Shown: piece after piece, positions 16,535 to 25,592 of the stretch
Layout of the letters: the number at the start of each line of letters is the position of its first letter
Numbering within the stretch: the first letter of the stretch is position 1
Source: Siphonobacter curvatus
Lineage (GTDB): Bacteria > Bacteroidota > Bacteroidia > Cytophagales > Spirosomataceae
Assembly (NCBI RefSeq): GCF_002943425.1
Contig: NZ_PTRA01000003.1
Location: forward strand, 335,971 to 399,970
DNA: 64,000 bases
Direction: 5' to 3'
The notes under the pieces: model-generated
The model's database searches: none
What the model saw: only the letters and a program-made list of their open reading frames with translations
What the model was told of the DNA's origin: nothing
Translations under genes and position numbers: made by a program

Positions 16535-18244
16535 CTACAAATTTTTCTTTTTGAGTTCTTTTACGGCAAAGTCAACGGCACGGGCCGTAAAGGCCATGTA
16601 CGTGAGTGAGGGGTTTTGGCAACCGGCGGAGGCCATGAATGCTCCATCGGTCACGAATACGTTTTTAGCGTCCCAAACTTGGTTATTGCCATTGAGAACG
16701 CTCGTTTTAGGATCGCGTCCCATGCGGGCGGTACCCATTTCGTGAATGGCCATACCCAAATACGAACCGTTATCGAACGTGCGAATATTCTTCACGCCCG
16801 CGGCTTCGAGCATTTCGGCCGCGTCGTTCATCATATCTTTCCGCATTTTCTTCTCGTTTTCGCGTAAATCGGCATCGAAAACCACCGTCGGAAGACCCCA
16901 TTTGTCCTTTTTGGTTTTATCCAGGAACATCCGGTTTTCGTAGGCGGGTAGCGTTTCACCAAAGCCGCCCAGGTTCATGCTCCAGGGACCGGGTTTGGTC
17001 GCTTTTTCTTTCAGTTCAGCTCCAAAACCCATCTCAGCGACGAGGCCATTCCAGCCCTGGCGGCTACCGCCACCCTGATAGCCGAAGCCACGCACGTAAT
17101 CACGTTTGTCATTACCGATGTTACGATAACGGGGAATGTAGATACCATTCGCCCGGCGACCGAAGTAATATTTATCGTCCAGACCTTCCACGATACCACT
17201 GGCTCCGGTGCGGAAGTGGTGGTCCATCAGGTTATGACCTAATTGACCCGAGTCGTTACCAAAACCATTGGGGAAACGGTCCGACGTAGAATTCAGTAAC
17301 AGCGCCGTGGTACCAATGGCTCCGCCGCAAACGAAGATCACTTTGGCGAAAAACTCCATGACTTCATTGGTTTCTGAATCCACAATACGAACGCCTTTGG
17401 CTTTTTTGGCTGCCGGATCATAGATGATTTCAGACGCGATACTGTTGGGGCGAATCGTCAGTCGCTTGGTAGCCATGGCCGCGGGGATGGTAGCCGAAGG
17501 GCTACTGAAATAGCCACCGTAGGGGCAACCCAGCGAACAAAGATTCCGGTACTGACAGGGACCCCGACCTACTTTCTGTTGAGCGGGACCCGCCTGGGTC
17601 AGGTTCGCTACCCGGCCAATCGTCATCACCCGGTTCGGGAATTTGCCTTCAATGCCTTTCTTAACGGCCTGCTCGGCACAGTTCATTTGCATGGGCGGCA
17701 GAAACTCGCCGTCGGGCAATTGAGCCAGTCCATCTTTACTACCCGATACGCCCACGAACTTCTCCACGTAGCTATACCAGGGGGCAATCTCCGCGTAACG
17801 AACCGGCCAGTCCGTACCAATTCCTTCTTTCAAGTTCGCTTCAAAGTCCAGATCCGAGAGGCGGTAGCTTTGACGGCCCCACATGATGGATTTACCACCC
17901 ACAATGTTGGGGCGGTACCAGTCAAAACGCTTGAGCTCGCTGTAGGGAGCATCCGAGTCGTTGAACCAGTAGGTTTTATTGGCTTCACCGTAGGGATAAT
18001 CACGGCTCAAAAAGGGGTGGCTGGCCCGCTCTTCATTGGTAATACGGCCGCGGTGCGTAAGTTCCCAGGGTTTCTTTAATGCATTTTCGTAATCGGTTAC
18101 GTGTTCGAATTTACGGCCACGTTCCAGTACCAGCGTTTTCAGGCCTTTTTCGGTCAACTCTTTAGCAGCCCAGCCGCCGGAGATTCCCGAACCTACCACG
18201 ATGGCATCATACGTATTTTGTTCGTTTGCTCGAAGAATATTCAT
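16535..18244 (-). CDS. GMC-family FAD oxidoreductase (gluconate/sugar dehydrogenase alpha-like)
   Basis: A 569-residue flavoprotein with an N-terminal FAD motif (VVGSGISGGWAAKEL, Gly18-x-Gly20-x-x-Gly23). The C-terminal GMC catalytic block (AIHEMGTARMG, then AGCQNPSLTYMA) supplies the His/Asn pair. A Cys-rich segment PCQYRNLCSLGC (C-x5-C-x3-C, about 220-232) sits where the alpha subunits of bacterial FAD-glucose dehydrogenases bind an Fe-S cluster. It probably oxidises a sugar or polyol, with the small subunit encoded upstream. Neither protein is followed by a cytochrome c subunit here, so the electron acceptor is unknown. Confidence 0.88.
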   Translation of the reverse strand: MNILRANEQNTYDAIVVGSGISGGWAAKELTEKGLKTLVLERGRKFEHVTDYENALKKPWELTHRGRITNEERASHPFLSRDYPYGEANKTYWFNDSDAPYSELKRFDWYRPNIVGGKSIMWGRQSYRLSDLDFEANLKEGIGTDWPVRYAEIAPWYSYVEKFVGVSGSKDGLAQLPDGEFLPPMQMNCAEQAVKKGIEGKFPNRVMTIGRVANLTQAGPAQQKVGRGPCQYRNLCSLGCPYGGYFSSPSATIPAAMATKRLTIRPNSIASEIIYDPAAKKAKGVRIVDSETNEVMEFFAKVIFVCGGAIGTTALLLNSTSDRFPNGFGNDSGQLGHNLMDHHFRTGASGIVEGLDDKYYFGRRANGIYIPRYRNIGNDKRDYVRGFGYQGGGSRQGWNGLVAEMGFGAELKEKATKPGPWSMNLGGFGETLPAYENRMFLDKTKKDKWGLPTVVFDADLRENEKKMRKDMMNDAAEMLEAAGVKNIRTFDNGSYLGMAIHEMGTARMGRDPKTSVLNGNNQVWDAKNVFVTDGAFMASAGCQNPSLTYMAFTARAVDFAVKELKKKNL

Positions 18245-18317
18245 TTCCTTAAGAATTCAATGTTTGATGGGGCCATAGCCCGGTAACAAAAGGGGAATAG
18301 ACGCCTGGTGGAATCCA

Positions 18318-18890
18318 CTAGGTAGCCCAGGCTTTTTGGCCCGGCTTCAACGGCGTACAACCTTCGTAACGGCCCGGTACATATTCGTAGCTCAGGGCCT
18401 GCGTTGCTCCGATTTCTGAAGTAAAATAGCCAAACATGGAGAGCTCCTTAATCGTAAACCAAAAGGGTGCCTCTTTTACGCCTGCTTTACGGTCCGCATA
18501 GGCATTCGCTTCTTCCAGCTTGAGAATATTCGTTTTCTGCTCCAGCGAAGCATCCTTAAACGATTTTCCGTAAACAGCCTTGGTTTCGCGGTCTACCCGA
18601 GCCAAGCCATTTTGCAGGCGTTCCTGGTATTCCTTGGGGTAACAATCCGAAACCAATACGTTTAGGAAAGGGCCTACCCCGGCAGCTTTGGCTCCGGGTG
18701 AGTCTGCCGTCGTTGGGATAATCACGTCAGCAATTTCAGCGATGAGATCTTCGGTAGGCTGGTCAAAGACCAGTTTAGCGGATGTCGTAGGGAGAGCCCG
18801 GCGACCCTCTACGATGTCGGCCAATGCTGGGGTTACCAGCAAACCTCCCATCATAACCCCTACCATTTGTAATGCTTCTCTGCGTTTCAT
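18318..18890 (-). CDS. gluconate 2-dehydrogenase subunit 3 family protein
   Basis: A 190-residue partner of the GMC subunit that follows it 73 bp downstream. The N-terminus MKRREALQMVGVMMGGLLVTPALA has the twin-arginine RREALQ pattern, so the complex is probably exported folded by Tat, the large subunit riding along. LIAEIADVIIPTTADSPGAKAAGVGPFLNVLV (about 49-80) is the family core. It is the first gene of a two-gene operon. Confidence 0.88.
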   Translation of the reverse strand: MKRREALQMVGVMMGGLLVTPALADIVEGRRALPTTSAKLVFDQPTEDLIAEIADVIIPTTADSPGAKAAGVGPFLNVLVSDCYPKEYQERLQNGLARVDRETKAVYGKSFKDASLEQKTNILKLEEANAYADRKAGVKEAPFWFTIKELSMFGYFTSEIGATQALSYEYVPGRYEGCTPLKPGQKAWAT

Positions 18891-19247
18891 GCGGAAAGTA
18901 AGCGTGTTAAGTACGTAAAACGTTAGATCATTCAGAGCCCACTAGCAAGCGGCTGAATAAGCAGGGAAAATTACAAAAATACCATGGATAGACAAAATTT
19001 AGGGGTGGAAAATCGGACTTAAAATTTCCTAAAATCTAGGGTTTCTTGGCTGGTCCCGCTAGCGGGAAGGTCATGCGCAGGAGTATAGAAAAAGGGGAGT
19101 TGAGCGTGATAATCTTCCCTTAGAAGAGGCGAAGTGAGCGAAAACAAGGCTTGAAAAATGCTCAGGGGAAAATACGTAGGCGTAAGATTCAGGAATTTAT
19201 CCGTAGTACTTGGCCGAATGTCACGGGTGTAGTTGGCAGGAGGGCAC

Positions 19248-19284
19248 AAAAAAAGCACCCGCTGTCCGCCAACAGCGAGTGCTT
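19248..19284 (-). terminator. orphan minus-strand terminator
   Basis: Stem 19253-19265 pairs with 19272-19284 (13 bp, one G-U). On the minus strand it is followed by seven U residues (A-run 19248-19254). Confidence 0.75.
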
Positions 19285-19686
19285 AAGGATCCTTGGGTAC
19301 TCTTTGTATACATGTTTACACTGTGAAAATAAACGAAAAGATTGAATGAACAAGCCATTCCGCTAGGGCTGGTAAGGAGTCGGTAGATTCAGCTGTGCAG
19401 AGGTGCATGCTAATTCACTCTAAATCATATCTAAAGAGAAAATCGACTTAAATGGATAAAAAAGCGTTCTTAACGTAAAAATTTAAGTCAAAAAAGAAGT
19501 TTTTTAAAGTAAAAGTACCATTTCATAATGGATGATTATATAAAGTTAGCATTGGAATCTCGTAATAGGGACCCTAAATGTAGGGGGATTTTTATGCCCA
19601 ATTTTGAGGGTTAAATGATTAAAAAGAATTGAAAATATTTTAAAAAATACTTGATAAAAGGGAAGAAGCAGGCCTTTAAATGGCAC

Positions 19687-19725
19687 AAAAAAAAAGCCCC
19701 CGAACCTATTTTCAAGGCCGGGAGC
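19687..19725 (-). terminator. terminator of the hybrid kinase gene
   Basis: On the minus strand GCUCCCG (19725-19719) pairs with CGGGGGC (19702-19696), followed by nine U (A-run 19687-19695). It lies about 250 bp beyond the kinase stop. Confidence 0.7.
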
Positions 19726-19972
19726 AAAAGGCAGATGACTACCGAGTCTGGCGGGATGGTTCGGTAGGGTATAGGCCCCTTCATTCTGCCCATGAAGGGA
19801 AAATCTTCTAATTTTTTGACGCTTACGCTAAATCTGCCCGCAAGATAGATGTTTTTATGATACAATGCGTACAGTCCCTCCAATAAAAATAGAGGAGAGT
19901 AATTTTTGATTTTAGGGTATAATACTCAATAGGTAGATAAAGAGTAATATTTATATAAAAAGGTACCGATGT

Positions 19973-22900
19973 CTAAACGGGCTTACGGTCTAGCCAGTGC
20001 TGAAGTGCCGAAAGCAGGGCCGCTTTGACTACGGGCTTAATGAGGTAATCATCCATACCCGCGGCTAGGCAACGTTCACGCTCGCCGAGTACGGCACTGG
20101 CCGTAAGGGCCAGGATGGGCGTGCGATGGTGCGTTTCGAGTTTACGGATTTCCAGCGTCGCTTCATACCCATTGAGTTCGGGCATTTGTACATCCATAAA
20201 AATCAGATCGGGCTGGTGGTCTACAAACTGCTCGATGGCCTGTCGGCCCGTGGTAGCTTCCAGCAAGGTTGCTTGAGGAAAGCTGCGTTTAAGGAGGGTT
20301 TTGGCCAAAAGCATGTTAACGGCATTGTCTTCGGCGATTAACAGTTTCAGCGCCTGCTCACTCAAGACGGTTGTTGCGGACAAAGGCTGGTCGGGTGGGC
20401 ACGCGGGTTGCTGCAAACGAGAGAGTGCCTGATAGAGCTGCTGCATTTTAATGGGCTTCAACAGCCGGGCATCAATATCGAGGGGTCGCATGGCTTCGTT
20501 GAGCAGCGGATCATCCGAAGAGCTACACAGCATAATGATAGGCTGCTCCTTGCCCGAAAGGTGTAATTGCTGCCGAATGCGGCGAATCGTCTGCAAACCA
20601 TCCAGATCGGGCATGTGGTAGTCCATAAGCACGACATCAAAGCGGGTAGTACTTTGCAGGAGCGCCAGGGCTTCTTCGCCCGAGCTGGCGTGCTGACAGG
20701 TAATATCATGTAAGGCTAACATATCGGTGACAATACGGCGGTTGGTCGCGTTGTCATCCACGATTAAGACCTGTTTAAGATGGTGCAAATCAGTCGTAAG
20801 CACTGGTGCATCTTGAAGCACCGGCAAGTCGATTTCAAAGTAAAACAAGCTACCCTGACCCGGCGTACTCTCGAGTTTTAACTCACTCTTCATCAAGGCC
20901 AGCAACTTGGTAGAGATACTCAGCCCTAGCCCCGTACCGCCGAAACGTCGGGTTGTCGAGGCGTCTTCCTGGGCAAAGGCTTCAAAAATCCGCTCGTGTT
21001 GATCGGGCTTAATGCCAATGCCGGTATCACGGACCGAAAAGCGGAAACGTGTCAGGCCCGAGTCTTGTTGGCCTAAGCTTTGAATTTTGAGTTCGATCTC
21101 ACCTTCGTGTGTGAATTTCATGGCATTACTGAGCAGGTTGACCAGGACCTGACGCAGACGAACGCCATCGGCTTGAATGAATCGGGTTACGTCGGGGCTA
21201 ATATCCAGTAAAACTTCAATATTTTTCTGGTGGGCCTGAAACAGGATCAGATCCGTAACCTGACTAGCTAGTTCAGGCAAGTCAATGCTCTCCGGGGATA
21301 ATTCCAGATGGCCAGCTTCAATTTTAGAAAAATCCAGGATGTCGTTGATGATATCCAGCAGGGTTTGGGCCGATTGTACAACCAGCTTTACGTACTGCTG
21401 CTGGGTTTCGTCCAGTGGCGTTTTGAGCAGGAGTTCACTAAAACCGACCACCCCATTTAAGGGCGTTCGGATTTCGTGACTCATGTTAGCCAGAAATTCG
21501 GATTTGGCCCGGCTGGCGGCTAGGGCTTGCTGTTGGGCTTGGACAATCTTGGTTTCTGCCTTTTTCTTTTCGTCCACATCCTGTATGCTTCCGTAGAAAC
21601 GTTGGCAGCGACCCTCTACGATTTCCACGTGTCCCAGCGTCCGAATCCATTTGGGCTGGCCCTGAGCCGTTTTAATTTGAATTTCTTCGTCCCAGGGCTG
21701 CCCCTTTTGCAGGGCCCGAAGGGCACGTCGCTTGAGCCGGCTTTGATGAGGTCCTAGCAAAGCCAGGGCTTGGGGTAGACTTACGGGAGCATTACCCGAC
21801 AGTTCGTAGATCTGCCGGGTGACCTGGGACATAAAAAGCTCCTGGCGATCCGGGTTGTATTCCCAGCCCCCTACCTGAGCCATTTGGCTGGTTTGTTCGA
21901 GCAGTTGCCGGGTGTGATGCAGTTCGGCTTCGGCCGCTTTCCGATCCGTAATATCGTGGCTGGTCAAAATAATTTCACCGCCGAGTTCATTCACGCCGGC
22001 CGTAGTGATGGCCCAGCACCAGGAACCATTTTTATGACGGATCCGATGTTCCACCCCGGGCTGTACGGTATTGGTGGTCAGCGTCAGCGTCAGGGCGTTC
22101 ATGCAGATGGCCAAGTCATCGGGATGCACAAAGCTGGCTACGGACTGACCCAGCGTTTCCTGAAGTGAATACCCGTAGACATTGGTCCAACTGGCCGAAG
22201 CGTAGGTTAAAATTCCCTCGGGCGTAATCGTGGTGAGCACATCGCTCATGTTGGCAATGAGCAGGGAGAAGTCCCGTTCTACTTTATGGTTTTGGGTTAA
22301 GTCGCGGCCAATGAGCAAAAACTCATGGGCGCTGCTGGTCGGGCCCATCAGGAGCCATTCGATGCTACGGATGTCACCGTTGCTGCCCGTCTGCCGAAGA
22401 CGCATGGCCTGGGGGGCGGCCGTAGGCCATTGGTTATAGGTGAGCAGGGCTTGTGCTTTGTCTTGATCTTTCTTGATGACATCTTCCAGCAAAGAGCGTC
22501 CTAAATCAGCTTGTGAATCCAGCCCGAAATCCTGACAGAAACTTTGGTTCAAAAAGCGATAATGCCCCTGCTCGTCGGTCTTAACCAAGTACAATAAACC
22601 ACTAGCGGCGATGTAGTTGTAGAGGGCCGCTTCGTGTTGGGCGGCCAGTTCCGCCTGCTTTTCTTTGGTGATATCCGAAAAGGTAATCAGTAGCCGGAAG
22701 GGATGCCCTTCGGCACTGCGAATGGCCAGACCCTTCACACGGATCCAGACCAGGGAGCCCGTGCGGTGAAAATACCGGATAACGGCTTGGCAGGGGGCCT
22801 GGCTATCGGCTAGATGGGCATCGGCAAAGTGGCGGGCCAGGTACTCGTCCTGCGGGTGAATAAAGGCTTCGGGCAATCGATCAGGTACGGAATCGTAGCC

Positions 22901-23044
22901 GAGTAGGCCCCAAAAGTGTGGGCTCATCCACTGGTGTTCGGGCCGAGACAAGTCCCAGGACCATAAGCCGGATTCCAGGACAAAGTCAAAGATACGCTGA
23001 TCACTTTTGATCAGCGTAAATAGCTCTTCTTTTAAGTAATTCAT
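19973..23044 (-). CDS. hybrid sensor histidine kinase, multi-PAS with two receiver domains
   Basis: A 1023-residue protein with no signal peptide or membrane segment, so a cytoplasmic sensor. Several PAS/PAC modules (about 1-500; for example FDFVLESGLWSWDL, YNYIAASGLLYLVKTDEQG, GGWEYNPDRQELF) precede HisKA (FLANMSHEIRTPLNG, His about 523), HATPase_c (NLLSNAMKFTHEGE, DTGIGI, GTGLGLSI) and two receivers (VLMDYHMPDL, Asp about 806; IFMDVQMPEL, Asp about 949). There is no Hpt domain, so phosphate must leave through a separate carrier. It is monocistronic, and the signal is unknown. Confidence 0.9.
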   Translation of the reverse strand: MNYLKEELFTLIKSDQRIFDFVLESGLWSWDLSRPEHQWMSPHFWGLLGYDSVPDRLPEAFIHPQDEYLARHFADAHLADSQAPCQAVIRYFHRTGSLVWIRVKGLAIRSAEGHPFRLLITFSDITKEKQAELAAQHEAALYNYIAASGLLYLVKTDEQGHYRFLNQSFCQDFGLDSQADLGRSLLEDVIKKDQDKAQALLTYNQWPTAAPQAMRLRQTGSNGDIRSIEWLLMGPTSSAHEFLLIGRDLTQNHKVERDFSLLIANMSDVLTTITPEGILTYASASWTNVYGYSLQETLGQSVASFVHPDDLAICMNALTLTLTTNTVQPGVEHRIRHKNGSWCWAITTAGVNELGGEIILTSHDITDRKAAEAELHHTRQLLEQTSQMAQVGGWEYNPDRQELFMSQVTRQIYELSGNAPVSLPQALALLGPHQSRLKRRALRALQKGQPWDEEIQIKTAQGQPKWIRTLGHVEIVEGRCQRFYGSIQDVDEKKKAETKIVQAQQQALAASRAKSEFLANMSHEIRTPLNGVVGFSELLLKTPLDETQQQYVKLVVQSAQTLLDIINDILDFSKIEAGHLELSPESIDLPELASQVTDLILFQAHQKNIEVLLDISPDVTRFIQADGVRLRQVLVNLLSNAMKFTHEGEIELKIQSLGQQDSGLTRFRFSVRDTGIGIKPDQHERIFEAFAQEDASTTRRFGGTGLGLSISTKLLALMKSELKLESTPGQGSLFYFEIDLPVLQDAPVLTTDLHHLKQVLIVDDNATNRRIVTDMLALHDITCQHASSGEEALALLQSTTRFDVVLMDYHMPDLDGLQTIRRIRQQLHLSGKEQPIIMLCSSSDDPLLNEAMRPLDIDARLLKPIKMQQLYQALSRLQQPACPPDQPLSATTVLSEQALKLLIAEDNAVNMLLAKTLLKRSFPQATLLEATTGRQAIEQFVDHQPDLIFMDVQMPELNGYEATLEIRKLETHHRTPILALTASAVLGERERCLAAGMDDYLIKPVVKAALLSALQHWLDRKPV

Positions 23045-23250
23045 GAAATGGCGGACTCTGACTTACGACGGAGTATAGTGTAGGTGCGGTTATGAAAGGG
23101 TAATTCCTTGTAAAGGTTAAAAATACAGAATATGCTTGGAATCAAGGACTAACTGGGTAGAAAATCCTTGGTTATGGATGGAAAAATTTCGGAGGTAGGT
23201 GTTTACTCTATCGCTTCTAGTAAGATAGCTAGCAGTAGCGGTGCCCCCGC

Positions 23251-24045
23251 TTACCCTAGGGTCGGTACGGCAATGGTTACGGACGTACCGCGTTGCGGCT
23301 GACTATCGATGTGCAGAGCGCCTTTGAGTAATTCGACGCGACGATGCAGGTTTTTAAGGCCCAGTCCGCTGCCCGCTACGGACGGTGCGGGTTGTGCGGA
23401 AAAACCGCATCCATTATCGGTAATGTGGATGCGTAACGCGTGAGATTCGTACGAAAAATGCAGGGAAATCTGGCTGGCCTGCGCGTGCTTGAGGGCATTA
23501 TTTAAAATCTCCTGAATCATGCGGAAAAGCAGTAAATCCTGCCGCTCGGGAAGGGCGTAGGGCGATCCCTCCAGGCTTACCTTTAATTCCAACTGACTTA
23601 CTTTACGGATGCGATTGGCTTCAAAAACGGCACTCTCGTACAAGCCGAAGCTTTCAATGACGCCCGGATTCAGTGTCTTGGTCACGTCCCGAACGGCTTG
23701 GACGGCTTCCTGCAGCAGGGCATTGACTTCGTTTACTTCCTGTTTAAGCGCTGTATCGGTTGTTTTATTACGTAAACTAAACAGGCCCAATCGCACGACC
23801 GATAGAAGCTGACCCACGTGATCGTGCAAATCCTGGCTGATGTGCTCCAGAATAGCCGTCTGAATTTCGAGCTGGGATTCCAGCAACTCCTGGGCAAAAG
23901 CAGCTTTCAGGGCTTGCTGCTCGCGTTGGTGCCGTCGGTAGCGTTGCTGGTAGCGAATGGTATTGACAATGACAAAGCCCGCCAGCGTCGTCAGTAGTAA
24001 GCAGACGACCAGACAGGTAATCAAAAAATGATCCGAAAAGGTCAT
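23251..24045 (-). CDS. NarL-type sensor histidine kinase (HisKA_3)
   Basis: A 264-residue kinase with one N-terminal membrane helix (about 7-28), a short coiled linker, the HisKA_3 box QDLHDHVGQLLSVVRLGL (His74) and HATPase (LNNALKHAQASQI, ITDNGCGF, GSGLGLKNL). It has no extracellular sensor domain. The ATGA overlap with the preceding membrane-protein gene implies co-translation, and that protein may supply the sensing function. Its LuxR-type regulator is not adjacent. The only one in the window is at 33444-34091, and pairing is speculative. Confidence 0.88.
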   Translation of the reverse strand: MTFSDHFLITCLVVCLLLTTLAGFVIVNTIRYQQRYRRHQREQQALKAAFAQELLESQLEIQTAILEHISQDLHDHVGQLLSVVRLGLFSLRNKTTDTALKQEVNEVNALLQEAVQAVRDVTKTLNPGVIESFGLYESAVFEANRIRKVSQLELKVSLEGSPYALPERQDLLLFRMIQEILNNALKHAQASQISLHFSYESHALRIHITDNGCGFSAQPAPSVAGSGLGLKNLHRRVELLKGALHIDSQPQRGTSVTIAVPTLG

Positions 24046-24686
24046 ACCCGACGTTGAAGGGGTAAGCGTTCCTGTTTACCCACGTACGCGAGGGCTAAAC
24101 ACGTGTACATAGCCATGTTAGCCAGGAATCCCACCCGGTTAAACCAGTAGTGCATCCGCAGGTCTTCGCCTAGGCTGTTATGCAGAGCCTGCAGGGGCAG
24201 ACAAGTTGCATTAAAAAGTAAGATACCACTGCTAATCCAAAACAAACGGTACTGAAAAACGGAATGTGGCTGTTGCAGCAGTCGCTGAAAATACCACAGG
24301 GCCCAAGCGCTGGTTAGCAGCAGGGAAAGGACCAGGCTGTTCGTCCCGCCGACGGAGCGAAAGGGCTGCCACCACAGTACGTTAACCACGTAAAAAATTC
24401 CATAGAAAATCAGACTTCGTTTCAACCAGGGGCTGCGTAACTCCTCGGCGTAGCCCAGGGTGGTTAATGCGTAAGCAAGGGGCCAAAAGGTATTGTAAAC
24501 CAACAGGTTGTTGTGATACACCACCCGGGCGTAAAAAGCAAGGGATTCGGCTAGTAGCGTAAAGAGCAATAAAGCCCAAAAATAGCGCAGGCTCTTCGGC
24601 AGCGTGCGCAGGCGGTAGCTAGCCAAACCCAGGGCGACGGCCATTAACAGAAGGATCGCAATGTTATAGGGATCAAAATCACTCAT
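24042..24686 (-). CDS. polytopic membrane protein coupled to a histidine kinase
   Basis: A 214-residue integral membrane protein with about six or seven hydrophobic segments, rich in Trp and Tyr, and no recognised catalytic motif. It starts 14 bp after the lipoprotein stop and overlaps the kinase start by 4 bp (ATGA). It therefore belongs to a lipoprotein, membrane protein, kinase operon. The arrangement suggests a sensory or anchoring role; function is not recognised. Confidence 0.7.
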   Translation of the reverse strand: MSDFDPYNIAILLLMAVALGLASYRLRTLPKSLRYFWALLLFTLLAESLAFYARVVYHNNLLVYNTFWPLAYALTTLGYAEELRSPWLKRSLIFYGIFYVVNVLWWQPFRSVGGTNSLVLSLLLTSAWALWYFQRLLQQPHSVFQYRLFWISSGILLFNATCLPLQALHNSLGEDLRMHYWFNRVGFLANMAMYTCLALAYVGKQERLPLQRRV

Positions 24687-24700
24687 ACGAAGGGAAACCT

Positions 24701-25444
24701 TTATTGACAGTTACTGGGTGGGGGGCAATTTTTAATCACGTTAAAGTAAGCATCCTCCGAAGCAGCATCTTTTTCGGGGACTACGGGCACGGAGTAAATA
24801 ATGGTTAGGTAAGCACCCCCGGTAGAACGGGGTAGTAAGCCCGGCGAAAGGTAGATGTACTCGGGATAGGATCCCGTTGGAAAGAGTTCGCTCAGCCATT
24901 TTTCCAGCCGGTCAATGGGGGTAGGCAGACTATAATAAAAGTAATTCTTAAAAAAGGCAGGCGGAGCCAGCAAGCTATCCAGCCCGGTACTCAGAAGTTG
25001 GTAGCGAAAGTTTTCTTTATAGAGTTGAGCCCGGGCAGGAGCAATACCCTTAAAATACCCTGCGTTCAAGGTATCGGCTGGCCCCGTCGTTCCTAGGAGT
25101 AGGCTTAGGGGTTGGTCCAGATCCGTCAGGACGGGGTAGACAATTAGATTTTTTTGTCCCTTATAAAACTGACGCAGCTCAGCCAGGTTAATTTTAAATC
25201 GCTTGTGAAAAACGCTGGTATCGGCACTGGTTTCGTTGAGGTGCTCATAGGCTTTCACGCCACCGAGTTCCTGATTGAGAACGGCACTCAGTAGGCTGAT
25301 TTCTTCCCAGGCCTGCTTAGCGGAGATGGGTGAGCCGGATACTTCGATCGGGGTGACGGGGGGCGAATCGGGGGGGCTGGCGGGTTTGGATTGGCAGGCA
25401 CACAGCAACCCACTGAGCAGCAGGCCGAGTAAAAAAGATCTCAT
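24701..25444 (-). CDS. hypothetical lipoprotein
   Basis: This 247-residue protein has a type II signal peptide with lipobox LLCAC (MRSFLLGLLLSGLLCAC), a Pro/Ser-rich linker and a mostly helical domain (KQAWEEISLLSAVLNQELGG, FHKRFKINLAELRQFYKGQKN). No family was recognised. As first gene of the operon with a membrane protein and a kinase, it could be the extracytoplasmic ligand-binding component. Confidence 0.7.
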   Translation of the reverse strand: MRSFLLGLLLSGLLCACQSKPASPPDSPPVTPIEVSGSPISAKQAWEEISLLSAVLNQELGGVKAYEHLNETSADTSVFHKRFKINLAELRQFYKGQKNLIVYPVLTDLDQPLSLLLGTTGPADTLNAGYFKGIAPARAQLYKENFRYQLLSTGLDSLLAPPAFFKNYFYYSLPTPIDRLEKWLSELFPTGSYPEYIYLSPGLLPRSTGGAYLTIIYSVPVVPEKDAASEDAYFNVIKNCPPPSNCQ

Positions 25445-25592
25445 GGGGGACTATGATTAGGGCAAAGCAATGAGCAGGGAAAGGTACTAAAAAAATGGCT
25501 TATACTCATTAGTAGTGAGCTAATTTGAGGCATTTACTACTGGTCTACCCTCAAACATTTCTCACCGATCTTTACTTATGTCAAACGATGTC

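Larger units (their letters stand above)
18891..19972. other. 1.1-kb gene-free region with two minus-strand terminators
   Basis: I found no convincing protein gene. The short frames (79, 64 and 90 codons) lack composition or motif support. The region holds the promoter side of the subunit 3 gene and two minus-strand terminators annotated separately. The distal terminator at 19248-19284 has no gene feeding it, leaving room for a small minus-strand transcript between about 19290 and 19680. Confidence 0.5.

Noticed and set aside
19611..19883. 90-codon minus-strand frame
   Set aside because: It runs through a terminator hairpin and an AT-rich tail, with no family resemblance.
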